A stretch of DNA of 64,000 nucleotides from Kribbella antiqua (GCF_004345665.1 NZ_SLWR01000001.1:558001-622000); one strand, 5' to 3'. Numbered from the stretch's first letter, positions 43,571-52,792 are shown. A program made the numbers and translations. Notes: generated by a model from the sequence alone, not told the origin.

Positions 43571-43903
43571 TCAGGCCCTGAAGATGTGCCGGCGGATCGC
43601 GGCCATGTTGGTGAAGATGCGGATGCCCAGTACGACGACCACACCGGTGGACAGCTGGGAGCCGACGCCGAGCTGGTCGCCCAGGTAGACGATCAGCGCG
43701 GCGATCAGCACGTTGGACACGAAGGACACGACGAACACCTTGTCGTCGAAGATCCCGTCCAGGAACGCACGCAACGCCCCGAACACGGCGTCGAGGGCCG
43801 CCACCACCGCGATCGGCAGGTACGGCTGGGCCCACTCCGGTACGTCGGGCGCGACCAGCAGGCCGATCACGACACCGATCACCAGGCCGAGCACGGCGAT
43901 CAT
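43571..43903 (-). CDS. Small basic membrane protein (Sbp family)
   Basis: A 110-residue protein, almost all hydrophobic: IAVLGLVIGVVIGLLV, a middle LPIAVVAALDAVFGALRAFLDG and FVVSFVSNVLIAALIVYLGDQLG, with the basic tail RIFTNMAAIRRHIF. This matches the Sbp/DUF1290 family found between DUF881 genes from Bacillus to Mycobacterium (Rv1824). ATG at 43903 overlaps the upstream DUF881 stop by 4 bases (ATGA); the following DUF881 gene begins 1 base after its stop. Confidence 0.92.
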   Translation of the reverse strand: MIAVLGLVIGVVIGLLVAPDVPEWAQPYLPIAVVAALDAVFGALRAFLDGIFDDKVFVVSFVSNVLIAALIVYLGDQLGVGSQLSTGVVVVLGIRIFTNMAAIRRHIFRA

Positions 43904-44733
43904 CTGGGACTCACCTTCGCGTAGCGCAACGCGATGGTCGCATCGGCCGGCACCAGCAAGGATTCCTCCGTCGTGATCGTCATCCGGACATCGAAGTTGC
44001 TGACCAGGTACTGCATCCACTGACCGCCCGAGCTCTGCGCGAACCGGGCCGGCATGGTGGCGTTGTCCCCGATCGCGAGCACCGTGTACGGCGGGGTGAG
44101 CGAGCTGTAGTCGACCGTGATCGCGCTGCCCGCGCTGCGGATCGCGGTCAGCGAGGTGAGCCGATGACCGTTCACCGAGATCGCCTCGGCGCCGGCGGTC
44201 CACAGGCCGTTGACCAGCTGCTGCAGGTCGACGTCAAGCAGGCGCCCTTCCTTGTCGGCGTCCTTGGCATCGTCGACGACCGCCTTCATCCCAGGCCCGG
44301 TCACCGAGATCGCGCCGGTTTGCAGCTCCAGGTCGTCCAGCTTCTGCTGCAGCGCTGCGCCGGAGCTGGTGTTGCTCAGCCCGCTGGCCTGCAAGCCCCG
44401 CACCTCGTCGGCGAGATGCGACTGCTGGGTGCGCAGGCCGTTCAGCCGGGTGTCGGCCTGGTTGATCCGGGTGATCAGCTCTTTGCGCTGCTTCTCCGCC
44501 TCCGGCGCGCTGCGGTAGTTCTGCGACGCGGCGATGGCGAAAAGGAACCCGAGTACGACGCACGCCACCACGAGCATCACCCGATGCCGGGAACGCAGCG
44601 GCTTGCCGTCCTGCTTCGGGCGCGTCCGGGCCGCGACGGCGTACCCCTCGTCGAGCGGGTGCGCCATCAGGTTGTTCAGCAACGACATGGACGCGTCGAC
44701 GCGGCGCGGCTTCGGTGGAGCTTGCTGGGTCAC
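43900..44733 (-). CDS. DUF881 membrane protein (first copy)
   Basis: A 277-residue DUF881 protein. It has a cytoplasmic start (SLLNNLMAHPLDEGYAVAA), one membrane helix (VMLVVACVVLGFLFAIAA), a coiled coil (about 78-130) and the exported DUF881 domain (GPGMKAVVDDAKDAD, AEAISVNGHRLTS, YTVLAIGDNATMPA). It shares the domain order with the second copy but only modest sequence identity, so the duplication is old. GTG at 44733 lies 3 bases after the pgsA stop. It corresponds to Rv1823 by position. Confidence 0.9.
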   Translation of the reverse strand: MTQQAPPKPRRVDASMSLLNNLMAHPLDEGYAVAARTRPKQDGKPLRSRHRVMLVVACVVLGFLFAIAASQNYRSAPEAEKQRKELITRINQADTRLNGLRTQQSHLADEVRGLQASGLSNTSSGAALQQKLDDLELQTGAISVTGPGMKAVVDDAKDADKEGRLLDVDLQQLVNGLWTAGAEAISVNGHRLTSLTAIRSAGSAITVDYSSLTPPYTVLAIGDNATMPARFAQSSGGQWMQYLVSNFDVRMTITTEESLLVPADATIALRYAKVSPR

Positions 44734-44736
44734 GGC

Positions 44737-45333
44737 TTACCCGGCCGGGTCGTTGATCGGTTTCACCGTCTGCACGAGGTGACGCAACTGAGCGAAGTAC
44801 AAGGCGCCGGCCCAGTAGTACAGCCCGGTCCCCCAGATCGCGAACGCCCAGCCGAACACGCGGGCGAGCAGATTGAGGGTGCTGTCGCCGTCGCCGAGCA
44901 GGAGCAGCGGGAACGCGTACAGCAGGCAGAACGTGGCCGACTTGCCGAGGAAGTGCACCGGCAGGGCGTTGAAGCCGCGGCGGTGCAGCGCCGGCAGGGT
45001 GAAGGTGAGCAGCAGGTCGCGCAATGGCAGCGCGATCGCCAGCCACCAGGGGATGATGTCGCGCAGCGCCAGGCCGATCACGGTGGCGAAGATGTAGAGC
45101 CGGTCCGCGACCGGGTCGAGCATCTGGCCGAGCCGGGTGGTCTGGTTCATCCGCCGGGCGATTTGGCCGTCGGCCCAGTCGGTGAAGCCGGAGATGGCGA
45201 GCACCAGCAGCGCCCAGCCGTCCTCCTTCGGCCCGAGGACCAGCCACAGGAACAGCGGCACCCCCAGCAACCGGAGGAAGCTGAGCGCGTTCGGGATCGT
45301 CAGTACCCGGTCGGACACTTCCAAATCCGGCAC
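44737..45333 (-). CDS. CDP-alcohol phosphatidyltransferase (PgsA-like)
   Basis: A 198-residue membrane enzyme. The CDP-OH-P catalytic motif is complete: D52-W-A-D55-G56-Q-I-A-R60, then G69 with D73 and D77. About five further membrane segments follow. It would make phosphatidylglycerolphosphate or cardiolipin-type lipids from CDP-diacylglycerol; it corresponds to Rv1822 (pgsA2), for which the acceptor is not certain. GTG at 45333 has GGGAGG 7 bases upstream. It is first gene of the DUF881 operon, whose promoter must lie in 45334-45548. Confidence 0.9.
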   Translation of the reverse strand: MPDLEVSDRVLTIPNALSFLRLLGVPLFLWLVLGPKEDGWALLVLAISGFTDWADGQIARRMNQTTRLGQMLDPVADRLYIFATVIGLALRDIIPWWLAIALPLRDLLLTFTLPALHRRGFNALPVHFLGKSATFCLLYAFPLLLLGDGDSTLNLLARVFGWAFAIWGTGLYYWAGALYFAQLRHLVQTVKPINDPAG

Positions 45334-45548
45334 GCGACCCCTCCCTCTCTCACCCTGACACCCGGTCGTAACTCTACTTGTCCCCATCGACAGGTTTACG
45401 CCCGGCCACACCGGGGCAGCCCTGCCTTGCCCCTGATACCTGAACGCGTCCCCGAAGTTCCCGCTACGCCCGCTATGAACCGGTGACCCTATCGATACCA
45501 GAGGGTGATGGTTAGCTTGATCCAACAGGCTGAACGGGAGGGGTCCTG

Positions 45549-45917
45549 GTGAAGTTCCTGGTGCTGATCTATGGCAACCCGGAGTCCCGGGCGGTGTGGG
45601 ACTCGCTGTCCGACGAACAGAAGCGGGAAGGGATGGCCGGGTACGCCGCGCTGCACGAGGCGCTCGCGGCTCGTGGCGAACTGGTCGCGTCGGAGTCGCT
45701 GGGCGACCCGGCCGCCACCAAGCAGGTCCTGGTCCGCGACGGCCAGGCGATGACCACGGACGGTCCGTTCGCCGAGGTGAAGGAGCAGTTGGCCGGGTTC
45801 TACCTACTCGACTGCGACAGCATGGACCGAGCCGTCGAGATCGTCGCGCAGATCCCGGAGGCGCCGTTCAGCATCGTCGAGGTGCGGCCGGTCCGCGATC
45901 TCTCCGCGCTGATGTGA
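45549..45917 (+). CDS. YCII-related DGPF-domain protein
   Basis: A 122-residue protein of the YciI-like/DGPF family. It has FLVLIYGNPES at the start, LVASESLGDPAATKQV in the middle and the name-giving TTDGPFAEVKEQLAGFYLLD. Start GTG 45549 follows GGGAGG. It overlaps the ECF sigma factor gene by one base (TGATG). DGPF genes are the constant partners of ECF42-type sigma factors in actinobacteria and proteobacteria and are among their targets. The biochemical role is unknown. Confidence 0.92.
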   Translation: MKFLVLIYGNPESRAVWDSLSDEQKREGMAGYAALHEALAARGELVASESLGDPAATKQVLVRDGQAMTTDGPFAEVKEQLAGFYLLDCDSMDRAVEIVAQIPEAPFSIVEVRPVRDLSALM

Positions 45918-47098
45918 TGATCGACGATTTGTTGCGCGAGCAGGCGCCGGTGGTGCTGAGCGCGCTGGTGCGCCGGTACGGCGACTTCGACGCGTGCGAG
46001 GACGCCGTACAGGAGGCTCTGCTGGCGGCGTCGGTGCAGTGGCCGGCCGACGGCGTACCGGAGAATCCGCGCAGCTGGCTGATCACGGTCGCGTCGCGGC
46101 GACGGATCGAAGTACTGCGGAGTGAGGCGGCGCGGCAACGGCGGGAAGAGGCGGTCGCTTTTGAGCCTTTGGCTGAGCCGGCGTCCTCCGTAGACGACTC
46201 GCTGACGTTGCTGATGCTGTGCTGTCATCCGTCGCTGACGCCGCAGTCGCAGGTCGCGCTGACGCTGCGCGCGGTCGGTGGGTTGACCACTCAGGAGATC
46301 GCCCGGGCGTTTCTGGTGCCGGAGGCAACGATCGGGCAGCGGATCAGCCGGGCGAAGGCGAAGCTGCGGGATGCGCGGTTCGAGCTGCCGCCGGCCGCGG
46401 AGCAGCCGTCACGACTGGCGGCGGTGCTACATGTGCTGTATCTGATCTTCAACGAGGGCTACACCGCCTCGTCCGGGCCGTCGCTGCATCGGGTCGAGCT
46501 GAGCGCGGAGGCGATCCGGTTGACGCGGCAGCTGCGGGAGCAGTTGCCGGCCGAAGGTGAGATCGCCGGGCTGCTGGCATTGATGCTGCTGACGGACGCG
46601 CGACGGCCGGCGCGGACCACGGCCTCCGGCGCGCTGGTGCCGTTGCCGGAACAGGACCGGTCGTTGTGGGACTCGGCGGCGATTGCCGAGGGCACCGAAT
46701 TGATCACGGCAACGTTGCGCACGGCACCGATCGGGGCGTATCAGCTGCAGGCCGCGATCGCCGCCGTACACGGTCAGGCCCGAAAGGCTGAGGACACCGA
46801 CTGGCGCGAGATCCTGATGCTCTACGAACTCCTCGAGTCCACCGCACCCGGCCCGATGGTCACTCTCAACCGCATCGTCGCCGTCGCCATGGTCCACGGG
46901 CCGGCCGCCGGGCTGGCTCAGCTCGACGACATCGACCCCGCTCTCACCGAGCACCACCGGCTGGCCGCCGTACGAGCCCATCTCCTCGAACTCGCCGGCG
47001 ACCATGCTGCCGCCCGGACCGCCTACCAGCAGGCGGCACGCCTCACTCAGAGCCTGCCGGAGCAGCGCTACCTTCAGTCCCGGGCTGACTCGCTTTAG
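45917..47098 (+). CDS. ECF42-type sigma factor with long C-terminal TPR-like extension
   Basis: A 393-residue sigma factor. Region 2 includes YGDFDACEDAVQEALLAAS and RSWLITVASRRRIEVLR; region 4 includes LTPQSQVALTLRAVGGLTTQEIARAF and ATIGQRISRAKAKLR. The rest (about 180-393) is the DUF6596/TPR-like extension with FNEGYTASSG and LYELLESTAPGPMVTLNRIVAV, which replaces an anti-sigma factor in this group. GTG at 45914 is an alternative start. Its 3' end overlaps the converging methyltransferase gene by 56 bases. Confidence 0.9.
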   Translation: MIDDLLREQAPVVLSALVRRYGDFDACEDAVQEALLAASVQWPADGVPENPRSWLITVASRRRIEVLRSEAARQRREEAVAFEPLAEPASSVDDSLTLLMLCCHPSLTPQSQVALTLRAVGGLTTQEIARAFLVPEATIGQRISRAKAKLRDARFELPPAAEQPSRLAAVLHVLYLIFNEGYTASSGPSLHRVELSAEAIRLTRQLREQLPAEGEIAGLLALMLLTDARRPARTTASGALVPLPEQDRSLWDSAAIAEGTELITATLRTAPIGAYQLQAAIAAVHGQARKAEDTDWREILMLYELLESTAPGPMVTLNRIVAVAMVHGPAAGLAQLDDIDPALTEHHRLAAVRAHLLELAGDHAAARTAYQQAARLTQSLPEQRYLQSRADSL

Positions 47099-47852
47099 GT
47101 CTACCCCAACTCAGCTGGGCGACGATCGTCAGCTCCAGTACGCCGTCCCGCGCGTACGGCGTGAGGACTTCGTGGACCGCGGTGTCGAACTCGGCGGCCT
47201 CTTCGGCGGACATCAGATCCCGTGCGAGGGTCGAGGTCGAGTGCATCCACTCGATGTAGTCGGCCACGGTCTTCTGCTGGGTGACTGGGGCGGTCATCTT
47301 TTGGTCGGTCAGGTCGAGGAGGCCGCGGTCGCGGATGGCGTCCACGATGTCGAAGGTCGGGTCGTAGCCGGGGTTGCGGGTGTGCTTCTTGATGACCGGC
47401 AGCAGCTCGTCGCCCCACGGGACGTCGACCGGGCCGTGCTCGACGATCGCGAGCTGTGCGTTCTGGGTCAGGTGCGGGACAATCCGGTTGAAGGTCTCCT
47501 CCCAGGGCATCCAATGGATGCTGGCTCCGGCGGTGACGAGCGCGTAGGGTCCGTTCAGGTCAGCGGTTTCGATGCTGCTGACATGCCAGTGGAGGTTGGC
47601 TCGATCGCCTCCAGGTCGGCGGCGGCCGACGTCGACCATCGCCTGGGACATGTCGATGGCGTCCACGCGGTCGACTCTGGGTGCGAGCGGCCGGGCGATC
47701 GCTCCCTCGCCGGCGCCGATGTCCAGCACGTTGCGCGGCTCGTCGACGACCAGTGCTTCCAGATGGTCGAACACCTCGTCCGGGTACGGCGGCCGATGCT
47801 GGTAAGCCTCCGCGACCGCGTCGTACTGAAAGGTCGTCCTGAGCTCTGTCAT
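47043..47852 (-). CDS. SAM-dependent methyltransferase
   Basis: A 269-residue class I methyltransferase: YDAVAEAYQHRPPYPDEVFD at the start, VLDIGAGEGAIARPLA (motif I), VDAIDMSQAMVD (motif II), and IHWMPWEETFNRIVPHL. The YQHRPPYP start is typical of the small-molecule/trans-aconitate-like group. ATG at 47852 overlaps the upstream VOC gene by 4 bases. The C-terminus runs about 18 residues past the sigma gene stop and is Gly/Ser/Pro-rich, probably a recent extension after loss of the original stop. The substrate is not known. Confidence 0.8.
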   Translation of the reverse strand: MTELRTTFQYDAVAEAYQHRPPYPDEVFDHLEALVVDEPRNVLDIGAGEGAIARPLAPRVDRVDAIDMSQAMVDVGRRRPGGDRANLHWHVSSIETADLNGPYALVTAGASIHWMPWEETFNRIVPHLTQNAQLAIVEHGPVDVPWGDELLPVIKKHTRNPGYDPTFDIVDAIRDRGLLDLTDQKMTAPVTQQKTVADYIEWMHSTSTLARDLMSAEEAAEFDTAVHEVLTPYARDGVLELTIVAQLSWGRPKASQPGTEGSAAPAGSE

Positions 47853-48235
47853 GTGTTCCCCCAGACGGTTGCGTGCTCGGCGAAGTAGCCAGGGTCGCTG
47901 TGGACCGGGATAACGCAGAACAGGTGGCCGCCTGGCGCTTCGAGGGTGTGGCAGCCCTGCCAGCTCGAGACCTCGACCGCGCCGAGGCCGACAAGTCGTG
48001 CGACTTCGGCCGCGACGTCGTCGGTCTCGATGTCCAGGTGGTAGCGCGGCGCGTCGTCGATCGACTGGATCGCCGTCACGTAGCCGGGGATCGCGTCCTC
48101 CAGCACGGTGAACTGCGGCTCCCCCGGCGGCGTCGACGTCTTCACTCCGAGCGCACTCGCCCAGAACCCGGTCGCCTGTGCTGTCTCGTCCCGTCGTACG
48201 TCGATCAGGAACGTCGAGACCCGACTCCTGTGCAT
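47849..48235 (-). CDS. Glyoxalase/VOC-superfamily protein
   Basis: A 128-residue protein with the VOC beta-alpha-beta-beta-beta repeat: VSTFLIDVRR, FWASALGVKTS, then YHLDIETDDVAAEVARLVGLGAVEV and LEAPGGHLFCVIPV. Metal ligands expected for glyoxalase (His/Glu) are only partly evident (H in YHLDIE, E in EAPGGH), so the activity is open: isomerase, dioxygenase or resistance binding protein. Start ATG at 48235. It is coupled to the methyltransferase gene by a 4-base overlap, so the two may modify the same compound. Confidence 0.82.
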   Translation of the reverse strand: MHRSRVSTFLIDVRRDETAQATGFWASALGVKTSTPPGEPQFTVLEDAIPGYVTAIQSIDDAPRYHLDIETDDVAAEVARLVGLGAVEVSSWQGCHTLEAPGGHLFCVIPVHSDPGYFAEHATVWGNT

Positions 48236-48244
48236 CCACCAAAC

Positions 48245-49309
48245 CTAACCGCCGAGCCCTTGGGTGTGAGGGCCGGTCTTCCCCGGCGGCCTGGCGGCTG
48301 CGGGCTGCTCGCCGGCTACCGGTGCTGCGGTCTGGTCGCCTTGCTTGCCGATGGCCCCCTGAGCGGGAGGCGACGCTCCATCCGTCATCAGCTCTGCCAG
48401 CTTGGGATCGACCTCGGCACTGCCGACGGTGGCACCGGTTGATGCCTCCGTCCCCGCTTCCGCCTGAGCCTTCGCCCTGGCGTTGGCCTTGGCGGTGACC
48501 TTGCCGGCGAGCCCGCGGACCGAGGCTGCGACGGCTGAGTCCCGCGTGCCGGCTCCTGGGTTGCCGTCGCGGACGGCGCGGTTGAAGGCGGATCGGAAGT
48601 CCCACTGCGCCAGTTCGCGCAGATCAAACGTGGTCAGGCTGCTGCTCCCCGGAAGCCTGCGAACAATCTCCTGGAAGCGACTGTCGGGCGGGCGCTGGAG
48701 GAGAGAGTCGGCATGGATGCCGTAGTGGACAGCAGTCGTCGGGCCGAGCTCTTGCTGCTGCCTGACCTCATCGATGAGATCTCGCACCGCTTGCGCCAAG
48801 TCGTCGTCGCGGCCGACGTACGGGTCCGGATCCGGCATCCGAAGTCCGAGCACGCTGGAATCGCTCAGCTGCCACAGCTCGCTGCTGTTCGACTGTGCCC
48901 AGGCACGGCCAAGTCCCGTATCGAAATCGGTGTCGGCTTTGGCCAGCATGTCCGGGCGCTGGGCACGCGCACCGGCCAGCCGGATCGCCTGGGATCCCAC
49001 GTCTTCGGTCGCTGCCATCACCCCGGCCGGTTCCCCTTGCCCACGCAGGGCCGCGGTGATCTGCCCGAGATCCTCGCGCCGCAGGACCAGCGCATCCGTC
49101 GGGGTGCTGAAGCTTCTGCCGACGCCTGCCGGCCCGTGCACCTCCGCCGGATCATCGGCCACGACCACTGTTTCGTTCCAGCGGACGGCACGACCATCGG
49201 GCAACCGCTCGAGACGATTGGATTCGCGGATGAGGAACTCCACCGTATCGACGACCGACCGGACCCAGGCGTACTCCTTCGCGTCAGGTCTGAGCTGTTC
49301 GCTGGCCAT
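48245..49309 (-). CDS. Unknown 354-residue protein, possibly fragment of a larger polymorphic-type protein
   Basis: I do not recognise the family. Residues 1-230 are globular (ASEQLRPDAKEYAWVRSVVD, WNETVVVADDPAEVHGPAGV, FQEIVRRLPGSSSLTTFDLR); from about 250 it becomes low-complexity with Ala/Lys repeats (KANARAKAQAEAG) and a Gly/Pro tail. There is no signal peptide or membrane helix. The style resembles pieces of very large actinobacterial toxin-like proteins, so truncation is possible. ATG at 49309 has no strong ribosome binding site. It lies 35 bases after dnaE2 in the same direction. Confidence 0.55.
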   Translation of the reverse strand: MASEQLRPDAKEYAWVRSVVDTVEFLIRESNRLERLPDGRAVRWNETVVVADDPAEVHGPAGVGRSFSTPTDALVLRREDLGQITAALRGQGEPAGVMAATEDVGSQAIRLAGARAQRPDMLAKADTDFDTGLGRAWAQSNSSELWQLSDSSVLGLRMPDPDPYVGRDDDLAQAVRDLIDEVRQQQELGPTTAVHYGIHADSLLQRPPDSRFQEIVRRLPGSSSLTTFDLRELAQWDFRSAFNRAVRDGNPGAGTRDSAVAASVRGLAGKVTAKANARAKAQAEAGTEASTGATVGSAEVDPKLAELMTDGASPPAQGAIGKQGDQTAAPVAGEQPAAARPPGKTGPHTQGLGG

Positions 49310-49344
49310 TGGCCGACCCTAGCCATCGAGAGGGCGACTGCGGA

Positions 49345-52300
49345 TCAGCGGAAGTCGCGGGATTTGGTGGGGGCGGTCAGGGGGAGGCGTTCGAGGCGTT
49401 CGGCGGTGAGGTTGGTGACTTCGCCGGAACGCTCGACCCGGCCGCGGATGATGAGGGCACCGGCGGTGCGGGCGACGGTGGCGTGGCGGTGCCAGCAGCC
49501 GACGGAGATGACGATGTTGGCCATACCGGTCTCATCCTCGAGGTTCATGAAGGTGACACCGGAGGCGGTGGCCGGGCGCTGGCGATGGGTGACCACACCC
49601 GCCACCCGCACCTTCGCTCCAGGCTCGGCCTCGCGGAGCTGCGCGGCGGACAGGATGCCGTCGGCACGGAGGCGGTCGCGGACCCGCTGGATCGGATGGC
49701 TGGTGGTGGTGATCGAGGTCGACCACAGGTCGGCCATGTCGGCTTCGATGTCGGTCATCCCGGGCAGGGTGGGTGGTGGCCCGGCCGCGGTGATGCCGGC
49801 CAGCTGACCTGGCCGTTCCTCGGCGGCCCGGCCGGCTTCCCACAGCGCCTGCCTCCGCTCGAGGCCGAAGCAGTCGAAGGCTCCCGCGGTGGCGAGCGCC
49901 TCCACCTGGGCCGCGGTGATCCCGGTACGGCGGACGAGGTCGGCCATCTCGGTGTACGGGCCACCGCGATCGCGCTCCTCGATGATCAGCTTCGCGCCCT
50001 TCTCACCGATCGTGCGGACCTCCGACAATCCGAGCCGGACCGCGAACGCGCCGTCGCGCCGGTGCCGGGTGGTATCGAACGGCGCCTTCGGGTCGAACGG
50101 ACCGACCAATGGTTGTGGGTCGACCAGGCAGTCGGGCGTTCCGGTCGGTCCGTCGAGTTCCTGGCCGTCGACCAGGACCTCGAGGGTCGCGTCGACGCCG
50201 GAGAGGTGCAGGTCGGGCCGCCGTACCTCGACACCGTGGCGGCGGGCGTCGGCGACCAGCGACTGTGGCGAGTAGAAGCCCATCGGCTGGGCGCGGAGAA
50301 GAGCGGCCAGGAAGGCGGCCGGGTAGTGCAGCCGGAGCCACGTGCTGGAGTAGACGAGCAGGGCGAAGCTGATCGAGTGCGACTCGGCGAACCCGAAGTT
50401 CGCGAAGGCTTCGATCTTGTCGTAGATCTCGTCGGCCAGCTCCCCGGTGATGCCGTTGCGGGCCATCCCGTCGTACAGCTTCTCCTTCAGGGACGAGATC
50501 TTCTCGATCCCGCGTTTGGAACCCATCGCCCGCCGCAGCAGATCCGCCTCGTCGCCGTCGATCTCCCCGACCGCCATCGCCATCTGCATCAGCTGCTCCT
50601 GGAACAGCGGCACCCCCATGGTCCGCTCCAGCACCGGCCGCAGCTTCGGGTGCAGGTAGGTGATCGGCTCCTCACCGGTCCGGCGCCGGATGTACGGATG
50701 GACCGCACCGCCCTGGATCGGGCCGGGCCGGATCAGCGCGATCTCGGTGACCAGGTCGTAGAACTTGCGGGGCTTGAGCCGTGGCAGGGTCGCCATCTGC
50801 GCGCGGGACTCGACCTGGAACACCCCGACCGAGTCCGCGCGGCACAGCTGGTCGTAGACCCCGGCCTCTTCCTTCGGGATCGTGTGCAGCGACCACTCCT
50901 CGCCGAGGTGGTCGCGGACCAGTTCGATGCAGTACTGCAGGGCGGCCAGCATCCCCAGCCCGAGCAGGTCGAACTTCACCAGCCCCATCCAGGCGCAGTC
51001 GTCCTTGTCCCACTGCAGGACCGTGCGGTTCTCCTTGCGCGCATGCTCGATCGGCACCACCTCCCCGACCGGCCGCTCGGTCAGCACCATGCCGCCGGAG
51101 TGGATGCCGAGATGCCGCGGGAACTTCAGCAACTCGGTCGCCATCGTCACCACGCGCGGTGGGATGTCGTGCTCGGTCGAGGTGATCTCCGGACTCCATC
51201 CGTCCACCTGTTTCGACCACGCGTCCTGCTGGCCGACCGAATACCCCAGCGCCTTGGCCATGTCCCGGACGGCGGACTTCGGCCGGTAGCTGATCACGTT
51301 CGCCACCTGGGCGGCGTTGCGGCGCCCGTACTTGCCGTAGACGTACTGGATCACTTCCTCCCGGCGATCCGAGTCGAAGTCGACGTCGATGTCCGGCTCC
51401 TCCGTCCGGGTCGAGGCGAGGAACCGCTCGAACGGCAGGTTGTACAGGATGCTGTCGACCGCGGTGATGCCGAGCGCGTAGCAGACCGCGGAGTTCGCCG
51501 CCGATCCCCTGCCCTGGCAGAGGATCCCGTGGTCATGGGCGAACCGGACGATGTCCTCGACGATCAGGAAGTAGCCCGGGAACCCCTTGTCGTCGATCAC
51601 CTCCAGCTCGCGCTCCAACCGCTCGTACGCATCCGGCCGCTCCGCCCGCGTGCCGTAGCGCTTCGCGGCACCCTGGAAGGTCAGCTGCCGCAGCCACGAC
51701 ATCGGCGTCTCCCCCTCCGGCACATCCCGCAGCGGCAACTTCGGCTTCGCCCGGCGCAGGTCGAACGCGATCTGGTCCGCGATCGTCACCGATCGCGCCA
51801 CCGCCCCCGGGAACCGGCTGAACCGCTCGGCCATCTCCGCTCCCGACCGGAGGAACGCCGCACCCGCCGGAGGCAGCCAGCCGTCCATCGAATCCAGATC
51901 CCGCCGGGCCCGCACGGCGGCCAGCGCCGCGGCCAGCTTGTGCTCGCTCGGCACGGTGTAGTGAACGTTGTTCGTCGCCACCACGGCCAGACCTCGCTCG
52001 TCGGCCAACTCCGCCAGCGCCCGGTTGCGGGTCGAATCGGTCGGCAGCGCGTGATCGATCAGCTCCACCACCACCCGGTCCTTCCCGAACAGATGCGTCA
52101 GCCGATCCAGCTCCCGCCCGGCCGCGGCCGCGCCATCGGTCTCCAACGCCTGGCGCACCAGGCCTTTGCGGCATCCGGTCAGGATCAGCCAGTGGTCACG
52201 ACCGACCTTGGCCAGCTCCTCCAGGTCGTACATCGGCCGGCCCTTCTCCCCACCGGCGAGCTGCCCCTCGGTGATTGCGCCCGCCAACTGGTGGTACCCC

Positions 52301-52764
52301 TCCTGGCCCTCGGCCAGCACCAGCAGGTGACCGCCCTCCGGATCCGCGACGCCGTTCTGCGGGCCGGTCAGCCCCAATGACAGCTCCGCACCGAAGACAG
52401 TGGGCAGCCCGTACGCCGATGCGGCCTCGGCGAACCGGGCAGCGCCGTAGAAGCCGTCGTGATCGGTCAGCGCCAGCGCGTGCAGCCCCAGCTCGACCGC
52501 GGTCTCCACCAGCGCCTCCGGCTGCGACGCGCCGTCCAGGAACGAGTAGTTGGAGTGCACGTGCAACTCGGCATACGGAACGACGTCTGTGGCCGGACGC
52601 TGTTTCGGACGGTGCGGCACGTAGGGCCCGCGATGCTGCGACCAGGCTGGACTGTCGCCACCATCTGCCGTCACCGGACGGCCGCCGTGACTGTCTGGCC
52701 GTGACCGGTCCGACAGCTTGCGCTCCAGCTCCGACCACTTGATCGGCGGATTGTTGTAGCCCAT
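49345..52764 (-). CDS. dnaE2: Error-prone DNA polymerase III alpha subunit
   Basis: A 1139-residue C-family polymerase. The PHP domain starts at about residue 70 (YAELHVHSNYSFLDG, then LTDHDGFYG), the palm catalytic Asp pair is in PDIDVDFDSDRREE near 457-464, a helix-hairpin-helix is near 960 and the OB fold lies at the end. It is DnaE2 rather than DnaE1 by its lack of the long C-terminal beta-clamp/tau region and by its neighbours imuA' and imuB. ATG at 52764 follows GGGAGG. It carries out mutagenic lesion bypass under SOS control. A LexA-type box lies 29 bases upstream. Confidence 0.95.
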   Translation of the reverse strand: MGYNNPPIKWSELERKLSDRSRPDSHGGRPVTADGGDSPAWSQHRGPYVPHRPKQRPATDVVPYAELHVHSNYSFLDGASQPEALVETAVELGLHALALTDHDGFYGAARFAEAASAYGLPTVFGAELSLGLTGPQNGVADPEGGHLLVLAEGQEGYHQLAGAITEGQLAGGEKGRPMYDLEELAKVGRDHWLILTGCRKGLVRQALETDGAAAAGRELDRLTHLFGKDRVVVELIDHALPTDSTRNRALAELADERGLAVVATNNVHYTVPSEHKLAAALAAVRARRDLDSMDGWLPPAGAAFLRSGAEMAERFSRFPGAVARSVTIADQIAFDLRRAKPKLPLRDVPEGETPMSWLRQLTFQGAAKRYGTRAERPDAYERLERELEVIDDKGFPGYFLIVEDIVRFAHDHGILCQGRGSAANSAVCYALGITAVDSILYNLPFERFLASTRTEEPDIDVDFDSDRREEVIQYVYGKYGRRNAAQVANVISYRPKSAVRDMAKALGYSVGQQDAWSKQVDGWSPEITSTEHDIPPRVVTMATELLKFPRHLGIHSGGMVLTERPVGEVVPIEHARKENRTVLQWDKDDCAWMGLVKFDLLGLGMLAALQYCIELVRDHLGEEWSLHTIPKEEAGVYDQLCRADSVGVFQVESRAQMATLPRLKPRKFYDLVTEIALIRPGPIQGGAVHPYIRRRTGEEPITYLHPKLRPVLERTMGVPLFQEQLMQMAMAVGEIDGDEADLLRRAMGSKRGIEKISSLKEKLYDGMARNGITGELADEIYDKIEAFANFGFAESHSISFALLVYSSTWLRLHYPAAFLAALLRAQPMGFYSPQSLVADARRHGVEVRRPDLHLSGVDATLEVLVDGQELDGPTGTPDCLVDPQPLVGPFDPKAPFDTTRHRRDGAFAVRLGLSEVRTIGEKGAKLIIEERDRGGPYTEMADLVRRTGITAAQVEALATAGAFDCFGLERRQALWEAGRAAEERPGQLAGITAAGPPPTLPGMTDIEADMADLWSTSITTTSHPIQRVRDRLRADGILSAAQLREAEPGAKVRVAGVVTHRQRPATASGVTFMNLEDETGMANIVISVGCWHRHATVARTAGALIIRGRVERSGEVTNLTAERLERLPLTAPTKSRDFR

Positions 52765-52792
52765 CACACACACCTCCCGTCGATGACAAGAC

